DNA of 64,000 nt from Heterobilharzia americana (Eukaryota > Platyhelminthes > Trematoda > Strigeidida > Schistosomatidae): positions 69,091,646 to 69,155,645 of the forward strand of contig OX104127.1 of the NCBI GenBank assembly GCA_944470555.2, written 5' to 3'. The position numbers and the translations under genes were made by a program. Shown here in pieces: positions 51,859 through 63,476 of this stretch; the first letter of the stretch is position 1, and each line of letters begins with the position of its first letter. The notes under the pieces were generated by a model that was not told where the DNA came from, did no database searches, and saw only the letters and a program-made list of their open reading frames with translations.

Positions 51859-54800
51859 GTAAGTTCTCAGTGAATGCTTTTGATGCAAAAATTGAATTAT
51901 TTAAGTGGAGAACAGAAGTACTGATGTTGGTTGCTTTTGCCTTACAGAATAGCAGGAAATATACTTCATGTTGCACTATTGATATGCTTGTGTTTTGTTG
52001 GACTGGCCTTATGCAACCCGTCATCCAATGAAGAATTCAAAGTGGAACTAGATCGCCTGGAGAATGAAGTATTCGAGAAGGTTATTTCAGGGAATGAATC
52101 TTACAGACACGTAAGTGATTTACAGGAATAAATTCACCTGACTAGTCGAACCATTATTACTACAATCAACTAGTGAGGCTTGATCAGTCATCGCCAGTTA
52201 GTATCCAAGAGGCGGAAATATCTATATTGTCTCCAACTGAGTGGGGGGTAAGTCAACCATTTATGTAAATGAGCAGTGATGTTGTGTGTAGGGATGGTCA
52301 ACTTTGTTCCAACTAAAATATTATGGTAGGTTTTATTCGGCACTTCAAATCAAGTGGGGAGGTAAGTAACTCATCTTTAAAAAAATTTAAATTTCTCTAC
52401 CATTTACAATGCAATGATTTGAATGCATGCATGCTTATATGCATAAAAGGAAAGTAGCCGGAGAAGTTCGCATAAACACCACCACAGTGTATATTTCACC
52501 GAGCTTTATCTTCAATAATTGCTAGTCTTCTCAACTCGAATGAAGTACTCATATGCAATAAGAACTGTTCATGACTGTCATTATTCTTTATTTTTGTGTT
52601 TACTACATTCCCCTGAATAACACAAGATGCTCAGGGAGAATATCCACTTAACTTCAATTCACGGTTTTTCAAGTGCTGAGTTCAATGTCAAATTTCATGC
52701 GTTAGTTTTGGTTCTGAGAGAGTCAAGTCTTCCGCTTACATGTTGTGAACTGGTGATTATCAGGTTGCTCAGGGAAATTGATCACATGGTCACCTTTCTT
52801 TAGTCGGCTAGAAGTACCACTCTTCAAAACATTACTCTTTCCGTTGAAATCCATCGAATTAACAAGTGTTAATCAAGAGTTTACAGAAAAGGGGTTTATT
52901 AACATGCACACTAATCGCATTTTACTCCAGTTTCTTACTTCGCGAAACTTCCGATAGAGGTTGCATTTCTTCAATATGCAGAATGATGATTGGTGTGAGA
53001 TGCTGGCTTTTTACGTTGATTTAGGTGATATAGCCATGGGCGACGCCATCTTGAACTCAAATTTCGGTGTCATCAGGACTTTTGACGGAGTTCCAAAGGA
53101 AATCGGACTGGAAGTCTTGAATACAGGTGAGATTTTCATGCATGATGCACGAAATATATTTCTCTTCTTTCATTCCACTACATACTCAGTAACCATTTTC
53201 CAACCGATAGCACAGCAAAACTGTGAACTTTAGAGCAGTCGAACACATTCATCTGCCTTCAGATGAAATATGGAGTACACGTATCACATCTGTCAGTGAC
53301 TTCATCAGAATAGCACAATTTCAAGCATGCTTGCCTGGTAGTGGATACTTTCTCTACACTAAAATGTTTCTAATAATAGAATAAGCCATGAGTCTGGTTG
53401 TCGTATCCAACTAAATTAGGAAAATTGTTCTGAATCGAGTCTAGCTAAACACCTTTAAACTGAAAACGTTTTGCCTCATCAACATTTTGCAGTTTCTTAT
53501 AGGTTGCAGATACACTCTGCTTATGAGTGACTGAAGGCAGAAAATTTTCGTTCAGTGGTTCCGTTACATTGTCTTCATACATCTTACATAAGAGGCGAAG
53601 AACATCCTCGCAAAATCGCTAAATGTTGACCCCTTCCTTTTCTTGTGTCAGTAGATCAAAGTTCACAATAACCAGACTGATGGGTAAAACAGTTTCATAT
53701 TGTTCATTTCACAGATGACTATCTGGCTGTCAAATGGTTGAATATTAGCACAAGCGAATATTTTGGCAAAGAAGTGGATGAGGATGGTAAGTATTGTCTC
53801 TAATGTTTTATTAAAAACTGTGAGATGGTTGTGAATGTAAAGCAAAGTAGACTTGATGTGTTAGGTATGTTTGTGTGTGACATCACGGTGAGGTATAAAG
53901 AATTTTGATGAGTAATTTCTGAATCTGAAACACATAATATTGGATAGGTGTACAAGTTATATCCTTGTCGGTGCGTTCAACCAACAGATATGGTTAGGAA
54001 TGATTCTCTGGTGATCTTCACTCGCTCACTTCAGTGAAACAGAGTGAATGGAATTTTCACAACAGCTACCGCCGTAACAAATGACTTGAAGTGTGTCAAC
54101 TTTGTTGAGTTTCCACAAATAAAGTTTGACAAGACTGTTTATTACGTAAGATCCTTTGATAGATGAAGAGTTATCATATCAGTTGAGTAATAAATATCTA
54201 CAAATGATGACCATTGGAATTGTGGTTATATTCTGAGTTAGATTACGTTGTAGTATATACCGTGGATAGAGGTGAGAATTTTGTATAGCATATTGCTAAA
54301 ATTGAAGGAATGTTTGCGAGCAGAGATAATCCTCACCGAATGCTGATAACACAATAGTTCAGTCAGCAACACCGGAAAGTTTCATAAGGGCAATCAAGAA
54401 TCACTAACGTCATCAGGAACATCTCCAATTTTTGTCAGACGTCATTCTATCAATATTATGCACTGCCACTTAAAAAATGACGATTCATTGTAAACGTCAC
54501 ATTCTGGCACTAGGATAATCTGTTTAAACCACACTTACCAGTGAATGTTGGCATCCATATTCCACTTAACAGTTTCATCCTCTTCAGAAGTGGTAATTAA
54601 GAAATATGTTGAAAAGTGAATCTCACCCTCTGCTTTGCGCCACCTTCTCATGCTTGAGCAGTCTAGTTGTGCAAGACAATCACCACCTGTATCCATGAGT
54701 ACATAATCGTATCGTCGATCGACAAATTTTGTATGTATGGTGTATCAAAGTGGTAAGACTTCAATTCATTTGCCAATGCAAACACAACGTAAACAAACAA

Positions 54801-57800
54801 ACGGTAGTTAGCAGGAAGCATGTTCTCTGTCATAAGTTTGGAAATTTTGTTGTAGTGATCAATGAAAACTCAGGCTGAGTCAATGAGGCCACCGTATTCT
54901 ATTTCAAAAACGTTCAAAAGTCGAAGAATAAAGATTTAAAAAATAATATAACTATAAAACGTGGACATTGTGGTTGAATGAAATTCCATGTCACATTTGT
55001 TTATTTCATATGGCACACAGTGATAAAGTATTATGACTTTATTACTATTTACCTTGTGACGATTCGAGAGCAAATGTTTACTCATAATCATGTCAATGTA
55101 ATCAAACAACAGTCGACATCTGATTTTCATAGTTAGTTCACCGCACATTCTTCCGTTTCATTGGCAGTAAAATCTTTGGAACCCTCTAGCAGATCACAGA
55201 AATAGCTCATGCTTGACACATCATGAAGTAAACTATATTGTGACACTGTGGGTCATGTCAAATAAACGAATGTGATATGGATATAAGGAGTAAACTTCAT
55301 CGCCTCACACAATGCCCATATTACTCTTGTGTTTGTTCTTTCAGCTCAAGTCGTCTGTGTCATATATGCCAACGGGAATATATCTATTTACTATGAGAAG
55401 GTGAGAAGAATGCTTTCTGTGAGATATCTAAATCGTGTTGCTGAGACCAGTCAGTTGTGTGATTGATTTCCGGATTGTGTATCTTGCCTAAACTGTTGAA
55501 GCGCAATCAACTAGCTGGTCACATTCGTCTTTCTACAGCAAACGGTTTGTGACAGTTGTGAAGACTATCTGAAATATTTCAGTTTTGTGATCAAAACTTG
55601 TTCATTTTTGTGTGAATTCGATTTCATTTCCCTTCCAACCAAAACTGAGAAAGTAAGATGTAGATTTGCTGCAACTGTGTGGTTCGTCAACTTAAATTTT
55701 GTTATGAGGTTACCAGATGTAGTATTCCAATGGTTATACACCCCATTTTCCCATTTGACTTTGCAGATACCGACTGAAGGTGTGAAACTATCAAGAAAAG
55801 TAGGGATTTTCGATAACTTCTATTTCTCAAAAGGTAATAAATGCATGGATAATGAAACCTGATTTGTTTGATCTTTTCTTTCCTGTTCATTTTGAGTTAC
55901 CACTTACTTCATATTCATTTGAGGAGTGCATACAACGCGGCTTGCTGTTAGTACGTAACTGATCAGGTTTTATGAAGCCCTTCCTGACTGCATCATGCAC
56001 TAGTCTGATGTGTGCGATCCTATAGGACTAATTATAAATCAGTATTCTCTGCTGTTGTTTGATTCCAGCGCCGTCTATCATTCATGCATGTGAATTGTGC
56101 TTTGTAGATCGAAATCGTCCAGTGCATCTGCAGACAGATTGCAGCATCCCAGGCATGATAATAATTACAAGGAGGCATTGGTGGGCAGTTCCACTGATAA
56201 CAGTTGATGATCAGTTTGCCGGTTATCTTATCCATACCAGAGGTATTCCGATATGTGTTTGGAGGTGTGACAGTTATTTGCTTCATTACGCTATTTCTCA
56301 ATTGTTTCTAATAAGTAATCACCAATAAAGTGAAAAGCTTCACGTGAAGATCAATTTCACATTCACTCGCAGTTGAGCTTGGTATTTCAGACGACGTGCA
56401 CTCAAGACGGAAATATACAGACCATGAATTATACAGCAGAACGTACACATTCTCAACCATTACATCTAACAGGGAACAAGGCTGCACTCATTACTGCCAG
56501 TTATAACATAGAAATGCATATGACCATTATCAAAAACAGAATACAGGTAAAAATGAATACTGCTCACTTTCCAGAATTGCACAGCGGTCTCATACTGCTG
56601 CAATTACCAGTGATGGCTTGTTGACACAAACAACAGTGCGAGGTCAGTCGCCTACATCTCTCAGTCAAGTGTTATGAAAGATTCGAATGGTAAGGCTGCA
56701 TGATACAGATCAAACAAGTGTAGTAATTCAAGTTTCTTGTTCCGTATTTCTGTTAACAGATTCTGCCGAAAGAATGGTTACATACAGTCAGATTGCGATC
56801 CCATTATCAATGGTGAAGTCTGGCACGTTGGTGGAATTCACTCCGAATAAAAGTATGTACACTTGGAATCTACTAAGTTAATTCTGTCGCATTTATGGAA
56901 GGCTACCACAAAAGTCCCATTACTCGCATTAAGTAATGTGCAACGCACATTTCACCACTTAGATGTCAGCATGTTCATGGTAGACTTTATTATTGTGATT
57001 TCAACAATTTTGTGTAACTTATAGGATTATTTTGGTTGGTTTCGTTTATTTAGGTGTTAAAATTCAAGCTGTTCTCTCTCTCTACTTGTCTTGTGCGACG
57101 TGTTTATGTATGAGGAAATCCTTGGGAAGGCAGAAAGAACGTCCGGTCTCAGACTTATTGAGTTTATTGAGATAGCCTCTTCTAGTGGAAACCAAGCAGT
57201 TTTAGCAACACAGTTTTTGAGTAGCAGGTGATCGGAGAAGCCATCATCTCCTGAGTTCCACTGAAGCTATTCGAATTAAACTGTGCAAATCGAAATTAGG
57301 CTTTCATAAATATGTAGTTGTTAAGCTTTCAGTGCATCATGAGCTCATTTATCAATCATTTATAGATTTAGTCACATAATATTAATGTCGGCATTTTCGC
57401 TTAACGTTTAACGTAATTTTCCTACTACGCTGACATTTTAACTATCTACTTTCAACTTACTCTACTTTGTTTTCCCGGCGATTATTATCTGACGAATTTA
57501 CTGTAAAAGCATTCACAATCTCCTTTCTAGATCCTAAATGTTCCTCGTAGAGCACGAGACGACTGGCTAGAACTAGTGGTATTTAAATAGTCGATGGTTA
57601 TTGGTCAAATAAATGAAGTGTTAGCTAGTGTGTGAGACTCAAATATGATTTTCTCTGACTGGTTTCGTGAACGGTCTATTTCATCCTTTAGGAAGAGAAA
57701 GATATCCTCCTACGATAACAGCAAACACCACAGTTGAGTGAATTGTAGACGCATGTCAGATTGCATGTCCTGTGATTAGTAGATGTCTGAGTGTGTCTTC

Positions 57801-60800
57801 AGAACAGCGAAATCGACAAAAACAAGCAGGTTTCTGAACTGATATTAGGGTGTATCAATTCGATTTTCATCCTCTGCTTAATTTCTCAAAAAAGCACACT
57901 CATGTGTATATTTTGAAGTTAAGGTGGCATTCAGCCACATGAATCGAGAGTTACCTCGAGAGTATCTGTGATTGAATGAAGTACCGTGTTGGTAAACCAC
58001 TGTATTGAAGGGTGTATATTTAAACATCTACTGATGTAGCGCAGTCAACTATCTTGTATCGACTGAATTATCCATGTCCAGTGATTTCACTGAAAGCCTC
58101 ACAACTTCATTATTTTCACCAAACTCTTTTATAGAAGTGTATGTGAGTGTGTCACTCTCCTCTTCTGACTTCTTTCAAATGGACTGAATTCTACTAAGGA
58201 TGTTTTTCTCTCCACCTAATGGTAAACGATTTCTTCAGAATAGGTCTTGACTAATGCTTCGTCTGGTGAAAGGAAGTTTAGCTATCCAATTCAGTGACCA
58301 CTTCTCTCACTTCCGCATTAAGGGCGGAATTGGTGGGCCAGTGACCAGTGAAATATCTGTGTGAATACGAAGTGCCTGATCAAATTTTTCCAACTAATGC
58401 CTCATTTTAAGCCAGCGAGGCACTATACTGAAGTTTGCTCTGTCCTACTACATGCCTACTAAACATGGTCTTCGCAAACGGAGGTGAAGAAAAGACTCTA
58501 GGTGTTTGGTTTCCGTTGGTTATGTAGATCAAGCCATCTGTGATAGAATCAACGCTTCCATAACATGGAATTTAGGGTAAAAGATCGGAGACGAATGAGG
58601 GAGTTGTGAATCCTCATTGACTGAGTTGTCTGGTGCATTTGGACTGGATCTTTGCAGGATAAAAACTGAGGGCAATTAGTCTATATAATGACGAATGCTC
58701 ACGAACTTTCTGACTATTAGTTTGAGTTATGAAAAGAAATGAATACCTACTGGTTTCGGGTTCGGGTAAGTAGTGGAATAGATAATGGGAGACTTTAAGT
58801 GATATAACTCAAATCAAATTTCGCTGACACGCGCTTCCTCACATTGTATTCATACTAATTTTCCACATCAGATTTTGCTGTTAATTCGTCTCTTCTTCCC
58901 CATATCTTATCACTTTCACCATGTTTGAATACTTTCTATCCTATTTCCTGATATTTCACATTTCCGACTTTAACCTATTTACGGTGACATAACGTGGGAT
59001 AACTTAGACACTAAGCAGTAATCCAGGCCTCATTTTGAAACTTGCACACCCACTGACTCACTGTTTGACTTACCAGTTGACTCACTGTGTAACTGAATGA
59101 ACATGCCTGTTCATTTCCGTTTGATGAAAAACTTGTAGTTTAAAACAGATGCATGTAAAATATTGAGTTACTATTGCACTGACTGTGGTGTATCAAAGTG
59201 AAAGGAAAGGAAGGTTTGTAGGCTGAAACATTTATCAGTGATACGGCGATAGTGGGAAATACCTGACCTGTGCTTCAATGCAGAGCACTGACATTATAGA
59301 TCTCTTTAAATAATAGTCAGAGAATAATGATCTAGTGAAGGGTTTTGACCTTCTGTTACATGTATCAAAATAACTGAGCATAACTAATCAGACACCAGTG
59401 AACTGTCACATGATGAGAATGCAGTGGTCAGACAAGTGAAACCAGAATTTTGTGTTCAAAATGAAGTGGTGACCATACCTACCATGGCCCTACTCACCCG
59501 GTTTTCAATCTTCATTTTATTCGGATGGCATTAGCTTATTATCAGCAGGCTGATTCATTCCTTTCTGATGACTCATCAAAGAAGACCTATTTGTCTTGAA
59601 CATAGGCTCCCATGATTAATTATACCTGTCTACATTTTGTCACGAAGCAGTGTGAACCCATCCTCCAGTATTCCACAAACGAAATCCTATCATGCCGGTT
59701 GGAGTTTTAGGAAGATGATGTCATTCGTTATGATAACAGCTGACATTTCACTGTTACGCCGCAAGGTGTACCTATGTCATGAAAGGTTATGCAGGTGTTT
59801 CCTGTATTGTGAACAATAAGATGAAGAACAATGTATTCAACAGTCTCATCTACATATTTGATTGGTGTACCTATGTTATTATCAATGAGGTTATCATTTC
59901 CGTTCATCTGAATCTAAAAGAACAACCACCTACCTCAAGTCTTCCAGCATCATCACCACACCGAAAACACCATTCGACAAATACAAGAGTGTTAAATTAT
60001 TATTATTGTTTGTCATTTTGGTTCCTAGTGGGACAAAGGGCTTCAGTAGCACGTCTCCATTCCACTCTCTTACCTGCAGTCTTCTCAACCTAGCTCCACC
60101 AACACCCACAAGCTTCCATTGCTTCCTCACACCATCTCCTCCACGTAGCCCTCGCCTCGGACGCCCAACTCGTCGTTTCCCATTCGCATTCCACTCGACC
60201 ACCTGACCTGGTGCGTGATGTTCACTATCGGTCTTCTCAGTGTATGTCCAGTCCAATACATCTCCACTTCCTTCTGCATATTTGCTGAGCGATGCGTTCT
60301 TCGTTGGTTCGTTACCAGACAGCCAGCCAGCCAGCCAGAGTGTGTTTCTTGTTGCTTATTCTTATTCTTAATGGCCATCCATCTGATCTTCGGCGTCACT
60401 TTAGAGTGAGCGTAGACGGAAGCTGTTGACGATGTATGTTTGCAGTTGTTTCTTGGAAATGCTTAACGTAACGCGCCGCCAAGTTTCTCAAACAGCACAG
60501 AGAAGTACTGACCTGACTCACATTAGTGTTGAAAATCCGGATCTTATTCACGCTTTAAGCTGAGTGCACTACAGTAGATCTCCATACTGGTTTCAGGCTA
60601 GTGAACGCCTGTCCTGCTGTCTTTCCAAACCTGTCTTTGACGTCCTCATCTGTGCCACCAACACCATCTGTAGTTGAAACAGTGCTGCATTGCCTAGGTA
60701 GGTGAAAGAAACTACTTCCTTTGTGTTTGTCCCATCGACGGTGATTGGTGCTTGTTGTTGTTGTCGTTGGTTGGATATCTTCACCACCTGTCTTCTCTAC

Positions 60801-62285
60801 GTTCACCTGAAGGAAGTGCCGTAGTCGCTAACTGGCACATTACTTCTCTGTCGACGCTGCCGAAGGTCTTTTCAAAATCCATGAAGTTGAGTTGACTGCC
60901 ATTCTATGCTCTGTTTAATGATGCTAAGCGTTTGGTACATGGTTCAGAGTGTTAAATAAAAGACTCCAAATCATTTTTTCACCATTGCATTTACGTTGAC
61001 ATGCTAAATAGAACACCTTGCCGTTTCTTCACATTACAGTTTGCTCAGAACAGACAGATCCCGATGCATGCAGACAAGCATCTGCAAGTGATCTGCAATG
61101 TTATTAATGTCGAGCAATCAGTGTTTGCAGTAACGGTCGTGACGCTCACTATCAACAGTGGATAGATGCAAATTGCCCTACTTCAGTGACCACTGTGAGT
61201 TTGATCCAACCACTTCAATCTGACTGCATTCAACCCTACGCATTCATTCCCTAGTATGTTCATCGTTTTTCTAATAGTCATATACTACTTCCTAATTCAA
61301 CACAAAGCATCAGTGATTTGTATGTGCAATACATTGTCGTTTGTTCGATTATTCTTCAGATATTTGTATCTATACACCACAAAAGCCATTTTCAAAAGAA
61401 TCAATACATATTGCTATGAAGTGTAACACTTCATGCTGGGAAAGTGCTTTCGTTTAGATATTACCTGGGACCATATGGATATGTGGTTACTTGTGCGATC
61501 GCTTCATGGTAGAAGTGAGTCCTTTATGTTCAGTTAAGCCATAAACAAGAGGCTTTGTATTGAAATGGACGTTCATCAAGCGAAATAACAAGCTGTGTTA
61601 AAGAATCAAAGATGTCAGCTATTTGATGCATGCAACCTGTGGATGGCAAAAAAAAGAAAATTATCTGACTTCATAAACAGTCTATAAACTGAAAAGTGAC
61701 GTGTTCTTGTTCATTTTATTAGCTTGCGGACACCTTTGATGATATGAGATAACATGATTTAAGCTGAGCATATTTCAGGTAGCCTTATTGCCAGCATAAA
61801 ACTGCTCAGGCTATGAAATTACGTACACTTACATCCCACCATAAGAAAAAGATAGATTTGTGTCGGATTGTGTGCAGCTGTGTCTGGATCACCTGCAGCA
61901 AAGGTGAGTTAATATGTTTCTGCGAGTGAACACATCATGTAACCGACGACAGACTTCTTTCTTCAATTCGTTTCAGAGTGAACCAATTCTTACTGGTCCC
62001 TATAGGGAGAATGCCGGCCAAGGTGAGTCACCTCTGTTAACTGAATCTCACAATTACGAAGAGCTTGGTCATTCGGATGAAACAATGGAAAGCGTCACGG
62101 ATATTATCGAAAGTACGGAGGGAGACTTCGACCACAGTGAGGATCAGAAAACTACACGTGACATTTTGGATTTGAGGATTGATGAATCAAATCTCTTCCT
62201 ATACATCGCGGTGGTATCTGGTCTGCTTATCTTTGTCGTGATATTTGGATGTGCGTTGTGGTTGTTGATGTGCAAGAAGAAGTGA
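51854..62285 (+). CDS. CP391S-like membrane protein gene, copy B
   Basis: Join of 51854-51858, 51948-52110, 52982-53126, 53715-53786, 55345-55400, 55767-55833, 56760-56852, (61040-61194), 61878-61903 and 61977-62285. Predicted product: signal peptide (residues 1 to about 24), short linker, NIDO-like domain (about 57-200), stalk, transmembrane helix and short basic tail. With the PSI exon 61040-61194 included, the message meets a stop at 61105 and the next exon is out of phase. With it skipped, the frame runs to the stop at 62285, about 311 residues. Either B makes a PSI-less protein or it is a young pseudogene. Schistosome CP391S-like proteins usually carry NIDO and PSI together; their role is unknown. 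Confidence 0.65.
51948..52110 (+). CDS. Copy B exon 2, signal peptide and N-terminal linker
   Basis: 163 bases between TTGCCTTACAG and GTAAGT, phase 2 in and phase 0 out. Hydrophobic core 'VALLICLCFVGLALC' with likely cleavage near ALC/NPSS, then a charged helix-prone stretch 'EEFKVELDRLENEVFEKV' ending NESYRH. Confidence 0.75.
52982..53126 (+). CDS. Copy B exon 3, NIDO start
   Basis: 145 bases between TATGCAG and GTGAGA, phase 0 in and 1 out. Reads NDDWCEMLAFYVDLGDIAMG, then ...FDGVPKEIGLEVLNT. Intact here, unlike the damaged copy A exon at 973-1115. Confidence 0.75.
53715..53786 (+). CDS. Copy B exon 4, NIDO-like region
   Basis: 72 bases between TTTCACAG and GTAAGT. Encodes (D)DYLAVKWLNISTSEYF followed by GKEVDED. 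Confidence 0.75.
54710..55064 (-). mobile_element. 355-bp composite repeat insertion in copy B intron 4
   Basis: Absent from copy A, where ATAATCG runs straight into AGAGAGAGCAAATG at 2712. It contains the retroposon-like unit at 54937-55065 on the minus strand plus the adjoining repeat 54710-54936. Fragment D has the same insertion at the same intron position (38458 onward), with a longer far end. Confidence 0.65.
55345..55400 (+). CDS. Copy B exon 5, NIDO core strand
   Basis: 56 bases, same as copy A 2996-3051; reads AQVVCVIYANGNISIYYEK with the split codon. It lies in the near-identity tract 54487-56007. Confidence 0.8.
55767..55833 (+). CDS. Copy B exon 6, NIDO end
   Basis: 67 bases, identical to copy A 3418-3484; phase 1 out joins exon 8 at 56760 as ...SK-D-SAERMV. 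Confidence 0.8.
56760..56852 (+). CDS. Copy B exon 8, linker
   Basis: 93 bases between TGTTAACAG and GTATGT: (D)SAERMVTYSQIAIPLSMV, then KSGTLVEFTPNK. Ends in phase 1. That phase fits the PSI exon (61040) and equally the 26-nt exon 10 at 61878. Confidence 0.75.
59998..60945 (-). mobile_element. RTE-like retrotransposon, copy 4, with 12-bp target duplication
   Basis: Flanked by AGAGTGTTAAAT at 59986-59997 and 60946-60957, giving exact ends and a length of 948 bp. On the minus strand it keeps an RT palm scrap ('NFMDFEKTFGSVDREV'-like across a frameshift near 60850), then 'SFFHLPRQCSTVSTTDGVGG', 'GKTAGQAFTSLKPVW' and the 'GHTLRRPIVNITHQVRW' C-terminal region, and ends with an AAT-rich tail. 5'-truncated and internally deleted. 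Confidence 0.8.
60316..60338 (-). repeat. GGCT tract of about 4-5 units in RTE copy 4
   Basis: AGACAGCCAGCCAGCCAGCC on +, at the site expanded to about 85 units in copy 1. Confidence 0.8.
61040..61194 (+). pseudogene. Copy B exon 9, PSI domain with premature stop
   Basis: 155 bases with intact acceptor (ACATTACAG) and donor (GTGAGT). Reads (I)CSEQTDPDACRQASASDLQ then CY-stop-CRAISVCSNGRD. TAA at 61105-61107 replaces the tryptophan of the C-x-W-C core found in copy A. Most other cysteines remain. See the skipping hypothesis under findings. Confidence 0.75.
61195..61877 (+). other. Copy B intron 9
   Basis: Short form of the intron, free of the LINE and RTE insertions of copy A; the LINE insertion point corresponds to about 61580-61625. 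Confidence 0.5.
61878..61903 (+). CDS. Copy B exon 10, 26 nt
   Basis: Bounded by TGTGTGCAG and GTGAGT. To enter exon 11 in frame it must be read (x)CT GTG TCT..., i.e. VSGSPAAK with entry phase 1. That matches exon 8 (phase 1 out), giving NK-T-VSGSPAAK, and does not match exon 9 (phase 0 out). Confidence 0.6.
61977..62285 (+). CDS. Copy B exon 11, stalk, transmembrane helix and stop
   Basis: 309 bases after TTCGTTTCAG. Stalk 'TMESVTDIIESTEGDFDHSE', helix 'LFLYIAVVSGLLIFVVIFGC', cytoplasmic tail ending CKKK. Sits in the 638-bp near-identity tract shared with fragment C. Confidence 0.8.
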   Translation, partial: SEPILTGPYRENAGQGESPLLTESHNYEELGHSDETMESVTDIIESTEGDFDHSEDQKTTRDILDLRIDESNLFLYIAVVSGLLIFVVIFGCALWLLMCKKK

Positions 62286-63476
62286 AAGGCAAGTTGTTAT
62301 GAGGTAGATAAACACTTGTTTTGGTCATGAGGTTACGAAATGAGAGTGGACATGTTTTGCTGTGGAAGTATGGTGTATTATAGACGGTGTATGTAACATT
62401 AATATAAACATTGCCATCTGAATCCTTTTTAGGGATTAAACTGTCAGATAGGCGTGACAGGTAACTCTCAGATCTGAATTTCATGTTTTAACAGTTTTTG
62501 CATCATTATTTGTAGTTAGAAATGGGTTGTGCACTTTTAGAGTAGGGCCTTCATGCTAATATAAAGGCGATGGCACTTGCTGTAATCAGATGGAACAAAA
62601 TTTTGAGAAAATCTTTCAAGCAGCTTCTTGAATATATTGCTATTTCGTGAAGTGTTTCATTTTCTAGGTATTCGGCAGGGCTGTCAAGTTGTTGCGGTAT
62701 ATAGCTGACTACATGAACAGTAAAACTTGCGCGGCTGCCGAACTTCAGATATCACTTCTTGCAATACGCTTTGCTAAACAATCTGACAACTCAAAACCTC
62801 ACAAACATTCTATAAATGTTTGCCTACGCAGTACAAGTGATATCAGAAAACAATATCATCGACTTATTCGCTCAACTGAGATGCTCATTTATAGAGGCTC
62901 TCGTTTGCCGCTCACCAGCTGTCAAATTTGTTTCGATATCAGTGCTAATAAATAGACGGTACTGTGTTTGACTCGTACCTCTTGAAACCAGTGACAGTGT
63001 TCTTTTCCCAGTAATCAAACTCTAATCGAAACTGATAGTCTACTCGTCATTTCAACGAAATAGAATCCTTGCCTATACTCTCTTGATGGCGAACACAATA
63101 ACCATTTTCACTGATGATGTGTTTTTCTTACCACTGTGAATGATATATAGCCCAAAAAGATGAAATCTTGTTGTAAGCGTTCATGATTACAGATATTTAA
63201 GCTGCAAGGCACTTACTGCATTTGTAGTAATCACTGCAGTATCCTGCAAACTAAGGAGTAACCACAGAGCAGTTTTCAACCATAATGTTTACTTTCAACG
63301 AATACAGGGACAGATGTTTAGCAGTCAAGGAATCATTCATGCATACATGTCGACATGACCTATAGCAGTTTCCCTGCAAACTGGTTGTTCTTGTATACAT
63401 CATGTGATACATTTACAGTGATTCAGTCAAATTTAGTCCAGTCGTGGCCTCATACGGTCTTTCGAGTGTTGATTGT
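62286..63476 (+). repeat. 3' flank of copy B, part of the triplicated block
   Basis: From 62367 it resembles the copy A flank more than the fragment C flank (CAGATAGGCGTGACAGGTAA against CAGATAAGCGTGACAGATAA in A), although exon 11 itself is C-like. It ends where an RTE copy is inserted. Confidence 0.6.

Larger units (their letters stand above)
56853..61039 (+). other. Copy B intron 8
   Basis: Collinear with copy A intron 8 in patches, with no exon recognised. It contains RTE copy 4 at 59998-60945. The run 59420-59620 aligns with 8590-8800 of copy A, so the order is kept despite divergence. Confidence 0.5.

Noticed and set aside
51931..52131. Gene start at a TTG codon for copy B
   Set aside because: The region is a splice acceptor (TTGCCTTACAG); ATGAG|GTAAGT at 51854 supplies a proper start in the right phase.
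56373..56624. An exon 7 between exons 6 and 8 (and its counterpart near 4045-4090)
   Set aside because: Exon 6 and exon 8 already join in phase; A and B do not share acceptor, donor or frame in this interval.
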